This document shows positions 34,111 through 43,648 of a DNA stretch of 64,000 nucleotides, one piece after another. The stretch is from positions 1 to 64,000 of the forward strand of contig JAVXBD010000002.1 in assembly GCA_036660175.1 (NCBI GenBank), read 5' to 3'. The translations under genes were made by a program, and so were the position numbers. Numbering within the stretch: position 1 is the first letter of the stretch; the number at the start of each line of letters is the position of its first letter. Source of the DNA: Christensenella sp036660175 (GTDB lineage Bacteria > Bacillota > Clostridia > Christensenellales > Christensenellaceae). The notes under the pieces are model-generated. The model was not told the origin of the DNA. It saw nothing but the letters and a program-made list of their open reading frames with translations, and searched no databases.

Positions 34111-37100
34111 CTAATTTAACTTAACCGATACAATATCGGATACCCCTTTTTCCTGCATTGCAATCCCATATAGTGTATCACATATTGCCATAGACGGCTT
34201 TCTGTGCGTAATGAGAATAAACTGCAAATCTTCAGAAAGTTTTTTTAAATAATCTGAAAATCTGATAACATTTGCATCGTCAAGCGGCGCATCAATTTCA
34301 TCCAATAAACAAATTGGTGACGGATTGATGTCAAGCATCGCAAACAGCAACGCAATGGCAGTTAGTGCCTTTTCTCCACCCGAAAGCAACGAAATATTTT
34401 GTAACTTTTTCCCTGGTGGTTCTGCAATGATTTCTACACCACATTCCATAATATCACCATCATCAAGCAATTCCAATTCTGCATGTCCTCCACCAAAAAG
34501 TTCTTTAAATACGTGCATAAAATTCTCGTTAATTAATGCAAATTTTTCTTTAAAACTCTCTTTCATGCCTGACAACAAATTATCTATTACAATTTTTAAA
34601 TCTTCCCCTGCCGACACCAAATCATCTCTTTGCAAAATCAGATTGTCATATCGCTCTTTAACACGTGCAAAATCTTCAATTGCATTGGGATTTACAGGTC
34701 CTAAATTTCTCATCTTCTCTCTGATTTCATCAATTTCCTTCACAGAATTTTGATACGTAAACTCAGTCTTTAGTGCGAGCGCATTTGCATAGGTCAGCCC
34801 GTAGTCGTCCCACATCTTGTTCTGATGGCTTTCTTTGGTCATCTCCATTTTTTCTTTGGCTGCAATCATTTTGTATTTTTGCTCAATCAATTCGTTTTTA
34901 TGTACCGAAAGTGATTCGGATTTTTGCTCTACTTCGTCCAACTGTACATTTAAACGATCCTTAAATTCAAATTTTTCTTGCGACAACACTCCTGCATTTT
35001 TAATTGACTGCATAAGGTTGTCTAACTGCTGCTGAAGCTCCTTTTTTACTTCTGAAGCATTTTTTAATTCAGCTTGATGGCTTTGGTTTTGTCTTTCAAG
35101 TGTTTCTGAACTCTGAATTGCACTTTTAATTGAAATTCGTAAATGTTCCGCCTCATTGCTCAGCATATTCTTTTGATTATTCAACTCTGTTTGTTCAATT
35201 TCAAGTACAGACAGTGCATCTTTATACGCTGATGTCTGTTGAGCAGTTTGTGTAATCTGTGCTTCTGCTTTTGCCAAATTCTCCAGTATCTGTTCGAATT
35301 CCGCAGTCTTATCCTGATTAAATGCTGAAATCTCTTCAATATTTTTCAAAATCAATTTTAAATCATTTTCACTGTCAAACAGCTGCTCTTGAAGCGCAAT
35401 AAAACTTTCTTCTTTTTCGGTCAACATCTGCTTAACTGAAACCAACTTTTGATTTGTTTCAGCAGACTTAATTTCCTGCCCACGTAATTGCTCCATGATT
35501 TCTTGCTGCTGTTTTTTCGCTTGTTCCACGTCAACTGTAATTTTTTCTAATGCCGTCATTTCTTTCTTCAAAATCTCTTGATTTAAAAGAATATTCTCTT
35601 CTAATTCCTGCGTCATACGTTTTCGACTAAGAAGTCCTGTTTTTGTGTTTTTCAGACTTCCACCTGTAATCACACCGCCAGGTTTTATAAAATCGCCCTG
35701 CATAGTAACTACTCGAAAGCCATAGTCAACCTTTCGCATAAGCTGTATGGCACTGTCCATATCTGGTACAATAACGGTACGTGCAAGCAAAAAATCTACT
35801 GCTGGACGAATATGTTCTGCACAAATAATAGCTTCACTTGCAACACACATATCGCTTGTGAGCTGTGCTTTTTCTTCCTTTTGCAAATAACGTGTTTTTA
35901 GCGACTGTGTCGGCAAAAAGGTAACTCTTCCCAAGTTGTTTTTACGTAAATGATCGATGATTTGCTTGGCATCTGCATCAGTATTCACCACAACATTTTG
36001 TAGTGCGTTTCCAAGAATCACTTCGATTGGAAGCTCGTATTTTTTTGGTACATCCACTACTTCTGCCAATACTCCTTGGATTCTATCTGCAATCTCACGA
36101 TTATTTTTGGCACTCTTAAAAAGTGATTTTACGCTGTCAAAATAGCCGTCCAATTCTTCACGCATATCGCTTAGCAAACGAAACCGTGACCCATCTTCAT
36201 TCAATTTTCTTGTAATACCTGCAACTATCGCTGTTTTATCTTGTTTTTGAGTATGGAATACTGATAAATTGCTTGTGATTCCATTCAATTTTTGACGCAA
36301 TGCTACACCATCATCAACATAATCTTGCAACTCTTTTTGCGTTTCATCTACTTTATTTTTAAGTACTTGTGTATCTTCCTGATGCTTTTCAATCAAGTTC
36401 TGTGCATTCTCTTGTTTTTCTAAAATCATATCACGCTTCAGCTGGTTTTCGTTCAGTTCTATATTCTGCGTTTGAAGCTCTACTCGTCTGTTTTCAACTT
36501 CTCTTTTGAGTTCCTCAACACTTGATGCAAATCCGTCTGATTCTCCTGTAATATTTTCCACTGTCTTGCGCAATTCCAAAATTAAAGCATATTTTTCGTC
36601 GATTTTTGTATTTACATCAGTAATTCTTTTATTTATATCATCAACCTTTTTTGTGTTTTCTTCAATAGATTTGTTAAATCCTACGCTTTTTTGCTCGTTT
36701 TCATAGAAAGAGTTTTGATAATTTTTGGATTTTTCTTCCACAAGATTTATCGAACCCTTTAAACGTTCCTGCTCGCTGGCATATTCGCCTAATGTTACGT
36801 TATATTTTTCAATTTCTTCATGAATGGTATTTAACTGTTTTTTAATTTCGGATACACGCAAGACATTTTGACTGATAAGTTCACTCGTGTCATGGTATTC
36901 CTGCTCATTCTCAATAATCTGCTCATTAAATTTTGCCAACCGTTCGTCAATCTTTTCATATTGATATAAAAACAGGTTCACTTCAAGGTCTTTTAGTCTA
37001 TCACGCATAGAAAGATAGTCACGTGCCTCGTTCATTTGCATCTCAAGAGGTGTCACTTGTGCTTCAAGCTCTGCAATAATATCGTCAATACGAGTAATGT

Positions 37101-37659
37101 TATCTTGTGTTTTTAAAAGATTACGTTCCGCTTCTTCTTTGCGAACACGGTATTTCATAATGCCTGCGGCTTCTTCAAAAACCTTACGGCGCTGTACAGC
37201 TTTGCTGTTTAGAATCTCATCAATTTTGCCTTGTCCAATGATGGAATATCCCTCTTTGCCGATTCCAGTATCACGAAAAAGCTCAAGAATATCTTTTAAT
37301 CTGCAATTTGTATTGTTGATAGAAAAATCACTCTCTCCAGAACGATACATTTTTCTCTTGATAGAAATCTCGGCATATTCTGACTTGATACGCATATCTG
37401 TATTATCAAAAACAAGTGCAACCTCGCAATAACCTTTTTTGCTGCGTGTTTGTGTACCATTAAAAATTACGTCCTGCATACTTGTTCCACGCAGATTCTT
37501 ACTGCTTTGCTCGCCTAATACCCAACGCATCGCATCAGCAATGTTGCTCTTACCGCTGCCGTTTGGGCCAACAACACCAGTAATGCCTTTGTTAATGATG
37601 ATTTCTTTCTTATTACAGAATGATTTAAAACCGTTTAATTCAATTCTTTTTAAAAACAA
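34111..37659 (-). CDS. smc: Chromosome segregation protein SMC
   Basis: SMC forms the condensin ring with ScpA and ScpB. Walker A GPNGSGKSN (about 32-40), two long coiled-coil arms, a central hinge (about 515-640, with VITGGSL near its end), the signature LLSGGEKALTA and Walker B CLLDEIDAPLDD are all present. Length 1182 residues. The start is TTG with a poor ribosome binding site, as expected for a low-abundance protein. In many Firmicutes plsX-acpP-rnc precede smc; here an RseC-like gene does. Confidence 0.97.
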   Translation of the reverse strand: MFLKRIELNGFKSFCNKKEIIINKGITGVVGPNGSGKSNIADAMRWVLGEQSSKNLRGTSMQDVIFNGTQTRSKKGYCEVALVFDNTDMRIKSEYAEISIKRKMYRSGESDFSINNTNCRLKDILELFRDTGIGKEGYSIIGQGKIDEILNSKAVQRRKVFEEAAGIMKYRVRKEEAERNLLKTQDNITRIDDIIAELEAQVTPLEMQMNEARDYLSMRDRLKDLEVNLFLYQYEKIDERLAKFNEQIIENEQEYHDTSELISQNVLRVSEIKKQLNTIHEEIEKYNVTLGEYASEQERLKGSINLVEEKSKNYQNSFYENEQKSVGFNKSIEENTKKVDDINKRITDVNTKIDEKYALILELRKTVENITGESDGFASSVEELKREVENRRVELQTQNIELNENQLKRDMILEKQENAQNLIEKHQEDTQVLKNKVDETQKELQDYVDDGVALRQKLNGITSNLSVFHTQKQDKTAIVAGITRKLNEDGSRFRLLSDMREELDGYFDSVKSLFKSAKNNREIADRIQGVLAEVVDVPKKYELPIEVILGNALQNVVVNTDADAKQIIDHLRKNNLGRVTFLPTQSLKTRYLQKEEKAQLTSDMCVASEAIICAEHIRPAVDFLLARTVIVPDMDSAIQLMRKVDYGFRVVTMQGDFIKPGGVITGGSLKNTKTGLLSRKRMTQELEENILLNQEILKKEMTALEKITVDVEQAKKQQQEIMEQLRGQEIKSAETNQKLVSVKQMLTEKEESFIALQEQLFDSENDLKLILKNIEEISAFNQDKTAEFEQILENLAKAEAQITQTAQQTSAYKDALSVLEIEQTELNNQKNMLSNEAEHLRISIKSAIQSSETLERQNQSHQAELKNASEVKKELQQQLDNLMQSIKNAGVLSQEKFEFKDRLNVQLDEVEQKSESLSVHKNELIEQKYKMIAAKEKMEMTKESHQNKMWDDYGLTYANALALKTEFTYQNSVKEIDEIREKMRNLGPVNPNAIEDFARVKERYDNLILQRDDLVSAGEDLKIVIDNLLSGMKESFKEKFALINENFMHVFKELFGGGHAELELLDDGDIMECGVEIIAEPPGKKLQNISLLSGGEKALTAIALLFAMLDINPSPICLLDEIDAPLDDANVIRFSDYLKKLSEDLQFILITHRKPSMAICDTLYGIAMQEKGVSDIVSVKLN

Positions 37660-37686
37660 AATAGTTTTCTCGCTTTCTGAAATAAT

Positions 37687-38106
37687 TTAATCAATAATTT
37701 TCATCATGGTATACACATTTGCAAATTTCTTTTTAAAAAATGGATTTAAGAGTTTTAAAACCAAAAAAGCAATCGCTGCAAAAACAATTCCTAGTATTGC
37801 CGCAAATACATCTTTGACAGGAAAAACAGTCTGTGGAATGACATACCCCAACCACACACCAGCAAACATCATAATCAGCGGAAAAATATACGCAATCGCT
37901 GACGAAGATAACGCATTCTTTGCGGTAAATTCTACTTCAACTTTATCGTCAATCTTTGCATGAAGCTTATTTTGCATGGTTACTGTGATATTATTATTGG
38001 CTGCAAGCATACCACACGCACCGCATTTTGCACATGCCGATGTCCGCAAAAACAATACATAAGCGGTATCACCCTCGATTTTCGTTATTGTTCCGCACTC
38101 TTTCAT
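37687..38106 (-). CDS. RseC/MucC-like membrane protein
   Basis: A 139-residue protein of the SoxR-reducing-system RseC family: a short N-terminal beta domain with a cysteine cluster (SACAKCGAC, Cys-x2-Cys-x2-Cys near 24-30), then two transmembrane helices (about 71-92 and 98-118) and a basic tail. In proteobacteria RseC acts with Rsx/Rnf and RseA; none of those genes is here. Cysteine spacing suggests a redox or metal site. Coupled to tcdA by an ATGA overlap. Function unknown in this host. Confidence 0.78.
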   Translation of the reverse strand: MKECGTITKIEGDTAYVLFLRTSACAKCGACGMLAANNNITVTMQNKLHAKIDDKVEVEFTAKNALSSSAIAYIFPLIMMFAGVWLGYVIPQTVFPVKDVFAAILGIVFAAIAFLVLKLLNPFFKKKFANVYTMMKIID

Positions 38107-38801
38107 TCATCAATACCTGCAAGTTCCCTAATCACTATCCCAGAGAGAATCAATCCGCATACCGATGGTACAAAAGCAATACTTGCAGGGACGCATTTTT
38201 GATCATCCGCACAGCTGCTCTTCCTTGGCTGTTCGACTGAGCATACAACCTTTAAGTCCTCAATACCATATGCACGTAATTGTTTACGCAAAATTTTTGC
38301 AATCGGATCATAGTTTGTTGCATAAATATCCATCACTTCAAATTTTTCAGGATATAACTTATTGCCTGCTCCCATGGACGAAACTATTTTTATGTTTCTA
38401 TTCTTACATTCACAAATCAACATAACCTTTGATTTGATACTGTCAATTGCGTCCACCACATAATCTATTTTATTTGCAAAAATCTCTTCAGATGTCAGTG
38501 CATCATAAAAAAGCTCATAAGTAATCACTTTCGTTTCTGGATTGATGTCTTTGATACGATTGTGCATCACTCTTGTTTTATGCGTACCAATTGTGGACTC
38601 AAGCGCAACAAGCTGTCGATTGATATTTGAGCTTTTCACCACATCATCATCAACCAATAGTATAGTCCCTACCCCACTTCGTGCAAGCGACTCTGCCGCA
38701 TAAGAACCAACGCCGCCTACACCAAATACTGCAACTACAGCATTTTTTAGGTTGCTGACCGCTTCCTCGCCAATCAATGCGACTGTTCTTGAATCATCCA
38801 T
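38103..38801 (-). CDS. tcdA: tRNA threonylcarbamoyladenosine dehydratase (TcdA/CsdL)
   Basis: TcdA is an E1-like enzyme that uses ATP to cyclise t6A37 to ct6A37. The Rossmann glycine motif GVGGVGSYAAE is near 26-36, with DDDVVKSSNINRQ and the catalytic cysteine region CECKNRN later. Length 232 residues. The gene starts in the TAATG overlap of the aspS stop. Partner proteins CsdA/CsdE are not in the window. Confidence 0.93.
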   Translation of the reverse strand: MDDSRTVALIGEEAVSNLKNAVVAVFGVGGVGSYAAESLARSGVGTILLVDDDVVKSSNINRQLVALESTIGTHKTRVMHNRIKDINPETKVITYELFYDALTSEEIFANKIDYVVDAIDSIKSKVMLICECKNRNIKIVSSMGAGNKLYPEKFEVMDIYATNYDPIAKILRKQLRAYGIEDLKVVCSVEQPRKSSCADDQKCVPASIAFVPSVCGLILSGIVIRELAGIDE

Positions 38802-40582
38802 TATTCGTCAATCTTTATATGTAATTCACGCAATTGCTTTTTGTCTACACATGATGGTGCCTGTGTCATCAAGCAAGACGCATTTTGCACTTTCGGAAAA
38901 GCAATTACATCTCTGATGGAAGATGAACCCGTCAGCAGCATCGCCAAACGATCAAGCCCATATGCAAGTCCGCCATGCGGAGGCGTTCCATACTTAAATG
39001 CTTCCAGCAAAAATCCGAATCTCTCCCATGCTTCTTCTTTTGTGAAGCCAAGTGCCTCAAACATTTGCTCCTGAAGCTCTGAATTATGTATTCTAATACT
39101 TCCGCCACCGATTTCATTTCCGTTTAAGACAATATCATATGCCTTTGCACGTGCATTTTGCGGATCAGACTTCACCTTGTCAATATCTTCATCCATTGGC
39201 GATGTAAATGGGTGATGCACCGCTACATATCTTTTTTCCTCTTCGCTGTATTCAAACAACGGGAACTCCGTAACCCATAATAAATCATAGGTATTTGGCT
39301 GAATCAGATTTAGTTTTTCTGCTAATTTTAGACGCAACGCACCCAACGAATCAAACACTACTGTGTTTTTATCTCCAACAAAAAATAAAATATCTCCTAT
39401 TTGTCCATCCATTCTGCTCATGATTGCGTCAATTTCATCTTGTGTCATAAACTTTGTAATGGGCGAATTTAAACCATCCTCACGAATTGTAATCCATGCC
39501 ATTCCCTTTGCGCCATAAATTTTTACATAATCAACCAACGCATCAATCTCACGTCTTGCAAAAAGATTCGCACAACCCTTTGCGTTTATCGCACGTACGC
39601 TTCCGCCGCTCTTTACAACAGAGCTAAATACTTTAAAATCTGAATTTTCCACAATATCGCTTATGTTTTTTAGTTCCAAATCAAACCGTGTATCAGGTTT
39701 GTCACTGCCATAACGCTCCATTGCCTCTTTATACGTCAGACGCTTTAAGGGCAGTTTCACATCAATATCCATCACTTCATGAAACATTGTTTTTAAAAGC
39801 TGTTCATGGATACCAATGACATCATCAACCTCCACAAAAGACATTTCCGTATCAATTTGAGTAAACTCCGGCTGTCTGTCTGCACGCAAATCTTCATCTC
39901 TAAAACACTTTACTATCTGGAAATACCGATCATAGCCCGATACCATCAAGATTTGTTTAAAAAGCTGGGGAGACTGCGGCAGTGCATAAAACGAGCCATC
40001 ATGAATACGTGAAGGAACAAGATAATCCCTTGCCCCTTCTGGTGTGCTTTTTGTAAGCATTGGAGTTTCAATATCCAAAAAACCGTTATCGCTTAAAAAT
40101 TTTCTTGTGGAGTTTGCAATTTTATTTCTGAGCATCAAATTTTTTTGCATTTCAGGTCTTCTAAGATCCAAATATCTATATTTTAGCCGCAGTTCTTCCC
40201 GAACTTTTGCACCATCTGCAATGTCAAACGGAGGAGTTTCTGCCTTACTCAATATTTTCAAATCTGTTACTTTTACTTCAATGAGTCCTGTTGGAATCTT
40301 CGCATTTATGGTATCTTCCGAACGCTCTACAATGCTTCCTTTTACTGCAAGTACGAATTCACTTCTGATACTTCCTGCATCTTCAAAATCGCCATGAAAG
40401 GTTGATTCATTAAACACAACCTGCATAATGCCTGATCTATCACGCAAATCGACAAATATAAGTGCACCCAAATCACGTCGTGTATCCGCCCAGCCCATCA
40501 GTGTAACTTCCTTACCTATATCTTCTTTTGTAAACTCAGCACAAAGTGCCGTTCTTTTCCAGTTTCCTAAAAATTCTCCCAT
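38801..40582 (-). CDS. aspS: Aspartyl-tRNA synthetase
   Basis: A class II synthetase of the bacterial type: OB-fold anticodon domain (1-110, GWADTRRDLGALIFVDLRDR), the catalytic core with FLDIETPMLTKSTPEGARD, FRDEDLRADRQPEFTQID, and the bacterial GAD insertion (about 285-420), then GLAYGLDRL motif 3. Length 593 residues. It follows hisS by 12 bases with its own GGAG, so it shares the T-box-controlled transcript. Whether it is discriminating or charges Asn too cannot be told. Confidence 0.97.
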   Translation of the reverse strand: MGEFLGNWKRTALCAEFTKEDIGKEVTLMGWADTRRDLGALIFVDLRDRSGIMQVVFNESTFHGDFEDAGSIRSEFVLAVKGSIVERSEDTINAKIPTGLIEVKVTDLKILSKAETPPFDIADGAKVREELRLKYRYLDLRRPEMQKNLMLRNKIANSTRKFLSDNGFLDIETPMLTKSTPEGARDYLVPSRIHDGSFYALPQSPQLFKQILMVSGYDRYFQIVKCFRDEDLRADRQPEFTQIDTEMSFVEVDDVIGIHEQLLKTMFHEVMDIDVKLPLKRLTYKEAMERYGSDKPDTRFDLELKNISDIVENSDFKVFSSVVKSGGSVRAINAKGCANLFARREIDALVDYVKIYGAKGMAWITIREDGLNSPITKFMTQDEIDAIMSRMDGQIGDILFFVGDKNTVVFDSLGALRLKLAEKLNLIQPNTYDLLWVTEFPLFEYSEEEKRYVAVHHPFTSPMDEDIDKVKSDPQNARAKAYDIVLNGNEIGGGSIRIHNSELQEQMFEALGFTKEEAWERFGFLLEAFKYGTPPHGGLAYGLDRLAMLLTGSSSIRDVIAFPKVQNASCLMTQAPSCVDKKQLRELHIKIDE

Positions 40583-40594
40583 TTTTTGTATCTC

Positions 40595-41845
40595 CTATAT
40601 TAAATTTAATAATTCATTACGGCTAACAATCTGTTCCGTACCGTCGTGCATATCTTTTACGACGTATGTGCCATTTGCAATCTCGTCCTCACCAATAACA
40701 ATCACTTTTTTTGCTCCTATTTTATCAGCGTATTTAAACTGTGCCTTTACACCACGATTGCAGTGATCCATATCTGCTTTTATGCCCTTATTTCTTAAAT
40801 CTTGCATCAATTTTACAGCAATCAATCTTGCCTGCTCACCACGTGTACAGATGTATATATCTGTGATGGACGGTTTAGGAATTTCAATTTTTTCGTTTTC
40901 CATCACAAGCAGTAATCGCTCAATGCCCATGCCAAAGCCAATTCCCGCCATATCCGAACCGCCAATTTGCTTGATCAGCTTATCATATCTTCCACCGCCA
41001 CAAACTGTTCCTTGTGCGCCAATGCTATCCGATATAATCTCAAATACCGTCTTTGTATAATAATCAAGCCCACGTACAATCAAAGGATTGATGCTGTATG
41101 CTATATCCATTGCAGAAAGATACTGCTTTAGCTGTTCAAAATGGTCGCTGCATTCTCCGCACAGATGTTCAATCATCATGGGGGCATTTTTTACAATGCT
41201 CTGGCATTTTTCTTCTTTACAATCCAAAATGCGCAACGGATTTTTTTCAAAACGGTCATTGCACGTTTCACAAAGATTGTTCAAATTATCACGCAGATAA
41301 TCTTTTAAAAGCTCGTTATACTGTGGTCTGCATTTATCACAGCCAATACTGTTGATGTTTAGCTTTAACTGCTTTAGCCCAACCGTACGAAAAAGCTTTA
41401 ACGCCATACTAATAACTTCGGCATCAATGCTTGCATCTTCTGCGCCAAAGACTTCCAAACCAAACTGATGATGCTCCCTCAGTCTGCCTGATTGTGGACG
41501 CTCGTATCTGAACACTGGTGTTGATAAATAAAACATTTTTGTCGGCTGCGCCTGCGATGCAAGACCGCCTTCAATAAACGCACGAACAACCCCTGCTGTG
41601 CCCTCTGGTTTTAAAGACAACGATCTGCCGCCTTTATCTTCAAATGTGTACATTTCTTTTTGTACAATATCGGTTGTATCTCCTACACCACGCAAAAAAA
41701 GCTCTGTGTGTTCAAAAACAGGTGTGCGGATTTCTCGGTATCCTGCAACGAAAGCAATCTCTCTTGCAATACTTTCAACATACTGCCACTTGTAACTGTC
41801 CTGCGGCAAAACGTCCTTTGTGCCTTTCGGTGCTTTTACTGCCAA
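40595..41845 (-). CDS. hisS: Histidyl-tRNA synthetase
   Basis: A class II synthetase: motif 1 region YREIRTPVFEHTELFLRGVG, motif 2 FRYERPQSGRLREHHQFG, the histidine-A motif GLDYYTKTVFE and GFGMGIERLL motif 3, then the anticodon-binding domain. I place the start at TTG 41845, since GGGGAGGG lies 8 bases upstream and the protein then begins (M)AVKAPKGTKDVLP as in relatives (417 residues); a longer frame would extend into the T-box. The transcript begins at the promoter near 42139 and passes through a T-box leader. Next gene aspS. Confidence 0.96.
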   Translation of the reverse strand: MAVKAPKGTKDVLPQDSYKWQYVESIAREIAFVAGYREIRTPVFEHTELFLRGVGDTTDIVQKEMYTFEDKGGRSLSLKPEGTAGVVRAFIEGGLASQAQPTKMFYLSTPVFRYERPQSGRLREHHQFGLEVFGAEDASIDAEVISMALKLFRTVGLKQLKLNINSIGCDKCRPQYNELLKDYLRDNLNNLCETCNDRFEKNPLRILDCKEEKCQSIVKNAPMMIEHLCGECSDHFEQLKQYLSAMDIAYSINPLIVRGLDYYTKTVFEIISDSIGAQGTVCGGGRYDKLIKQIGGSDMAGIGFGMGIERLLLVMENEKIEIPKPSITDIYICTRGEQARLIAVKLMQDLRNKGIKADMDHCNRGVKAQFKYADKIGAKKVIVIGEDEIANGTYVVKDMHDGTEQIVSRNELLNLI

Positions 41846-41889
41846 CTTTATGCCCTCCCCAAAAAATATCTGTATACAAAAAACCACGC

Positions 41890-42132
41890 CCTCTAAAAAA
41901 TAGGGACGAGGTCAAACAAACCCGTGGTACCACCCAAATTGAGAAAAAACAATTTCTCCACTCAAACTCTTTAACGCAGAGTTTACGCTCAAAACTACTC
42001 ACAGTCATGCTTTGGCATTGAGGGCTTCATGGTGTTTTTGGGAACATCTTAAACGTACGGTCGCTTTCAGCCACGTCAACCGCTCTCTTAGACGCAAGTC
42101 ATGTACTTACTCGTCCATTTCACAGCCTTTAC
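41890..42132 (-). promoter_or_regulatory. T-box riboswitch leader of hisS-aspS
   Basis: The minus strand carries the T-box core GGGTGGTACCACG (41923-41935), followed by a CCTCGTCCC arm and a run of six T (41895-41900) for the intrinsic terminator. Upstream, AGAGAGCGGTTG and CGACCG form the Stem I distal hairpin and ACAT pairs with ATGT lower in Stem I. The specifier region contains CACCAT (42029-42034), two overlapping-in-place histidine codons, so the tRNA sensed is most likely tRNA-His. The specifier assignment is by eye. Confidence 0.9.
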
Positions 42133-42138
42133 TATCTT

Positions 42139-42167
42139 ATTATAACCGCCATTTCTGCTCATGTCAA
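42139..42167 (-). promoter_or_regulatory. Promoter of hisS-aspS
   Basis: Perfect TTGACA (42162-42167) and TATAAT (42139-42144) on the minus strand with a 17-base spacer, located between hemZ and the T-box leader. Confidence 0.92.
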
Positions 42168-42188
42168 CAACACAAAAACGCATGATTA

Positions 42189-43646
42189 TCAGTCATAAAA
42201 CAAATCCTTTTTACGCTGTATCATTTCGTCTGTACGTTTAATATAATGCAGAATATCCGATACATTTGCGGCACGTTCTATACGGTTTTGCGTAGGAAAT
42301 ACCCTTTTTGAAATACCTCCCGCCCCAAAAGCCATAATACTCAACGTTTCTTCCATAATATCAATGTTGTATATACATTCCTTTTGCAAAAACGCATATC
42401 CAACATTTTCAAGATTGCCGCTCATATATTTTTGCCGATACAAATAATAAGCATCATATCCGCAATTCATTAAAAACTCTTGCGAAAATTCCACCATCTC
42501 CATGACTTGCTGCGCATTTGGCAGCCCCTGTTGATTTTTCAATACAAATTCAGAGGAATTTTTCAGGGCAAGTGTATGCACCGTCACGTTTTGCGGAGAA
42601 AACTTCGTTACATCTGTCAACGTTTTTTCAATATCATTTAAGGTTTCATATGGCAAGCCTAAAATCATGTCAGTATTTATGCTTTCAAATCCAACATTTT
42701 TTGCCAGTTCAAAGGCATCAAAAAAATCCTTTGCCGTGTGCTTTCTGCCAATTTCATTCAAGGTTCTGTCATTTGTTGTCTGTGCATTGATGCTAATGCG
42801 GTTTGCTCCCGATTGCTTAATAAGATGCAGCTTTTCAAGTGTAATGGTGTCAGGTCTGCCTGCCTCTACTGTAAACTCCATCGGATTTTTAAAAGTACGT
42901 TTTATCACGTCTAATAACTTTTCAAAATCTTGATGATTCAACGCAGTCGGTGTTCCACCGCCAATATACACCGCACGAATATGATAATTTGAAAGTACAT
43001 CTTTCATAGACTCAATTTCATGAATCAATGCAGGCATGTATGCATCTTTTAACTGCTCACTTTGTAAAATATCACGTGAAATAAATGAGCAGTATTTGCA
43101 TCTCGATACACAAAAAGGAATGCCAACATAAATATCCAAGTCATTTTGTGAAACATTGTCAATATATTTTTTTTGATTGTTGACAATATCTGTTGCCAAC
43201 TCAATTTTTTGTGGTGTTACATCAAACACATCTGCAAAAGTATCCCGTGCTTTTTGCGCACCCTCCGCATTTATCAATCCACGCATCAGTTTTGTCGGAC
43301 GAATCCCCGTAAGGCTTCCCCACGGGAGAATTTTTTTATATTGGTCTTTTAGCAGTAGATAAACAGTATTTTTTATAAAACGCTTTTTGAGTTTTTTTTG
43401 CAGAAGTGTGTTTTCTGTAATAGCTTTTGTACTTTGTTCACATACACTTATTTTACCGTCTATAACCAGTTCGATTTTCGTATGCCACTGTTCTTCCTCA
43501 CACGAAAAAAAATGCCGCATAATCGTGCCTGCATGAAATTCGTATTCGTCTGAGAGCTGCTCAATGTGTTTTTCGTCACAAAAAAGGCGAACAACATCGC
43601 AAATATCATTAAAAAATTCTGGGGTTTGCGTATATAAACAAAACAT
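42189..43646 (-). CDS. hemZ: HemZ-like coproporphyrinogen III dehydrogenase (radical SAM)
   Basis: A radical SAM protein of the HemN/HemZ group, 485 residues. The iron-sulfur motif is CVSRCKYC (C179, C183, C186), followed by YIGGGTPTAL and the VEAGRPDT segment. A roughly 170-residue N-terminal extension, including IRPTKLM, is typical of HemZ. The family name implies oxygen-independent porphyrinogen oxidation, but no other haem gene is nearby and clostridial HemZ function is unproven. It starts just after the MBL gene. Confidence 0.88.
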   Translation of the reverse strand: MFCLYTQTPEFFNDICDVVRLFCDEKHIEQLSDEYEFHAGTIMRHFFSCEEEQWHTKIELVIDGKISVCEQSTKAITENTLLQKKLKKRFIKNTVYLLLKDQYKKILPWGSLTGIRPTKLMRGLINAEGAQKARDTFADVFDVTPQKIELATDIVNNQKKYIDNVSQNDLDIYVGIPFCVSRCKYCSFISRDILQSEQLKDAYMPALIHEIESMKDVLSNYHIRAVYIGGGTPTALNHQDFEKLLDVIKRTFKNPMEFTVEAGRPDTITLEKLHLIKQSGANRISINAQTTNDRTLNEIGRKHTAKDFFDAFELAKNVGFESINTDMILGLPYETLNDIEKTLTDVTKFSPQNVTVHTLALKNSSEFVLKNQQGLPNAQQVMEMVEFSQEFLMNCGYDAYYLYRQKYMSGNLENVGYAFLQKECIYNIDIMEETLSIMAFGAGGISKRVFPTQNRIERAANVSDILHYIKRTDEMIQRKKDLFYD

Positions 43647-43648
43647 AG

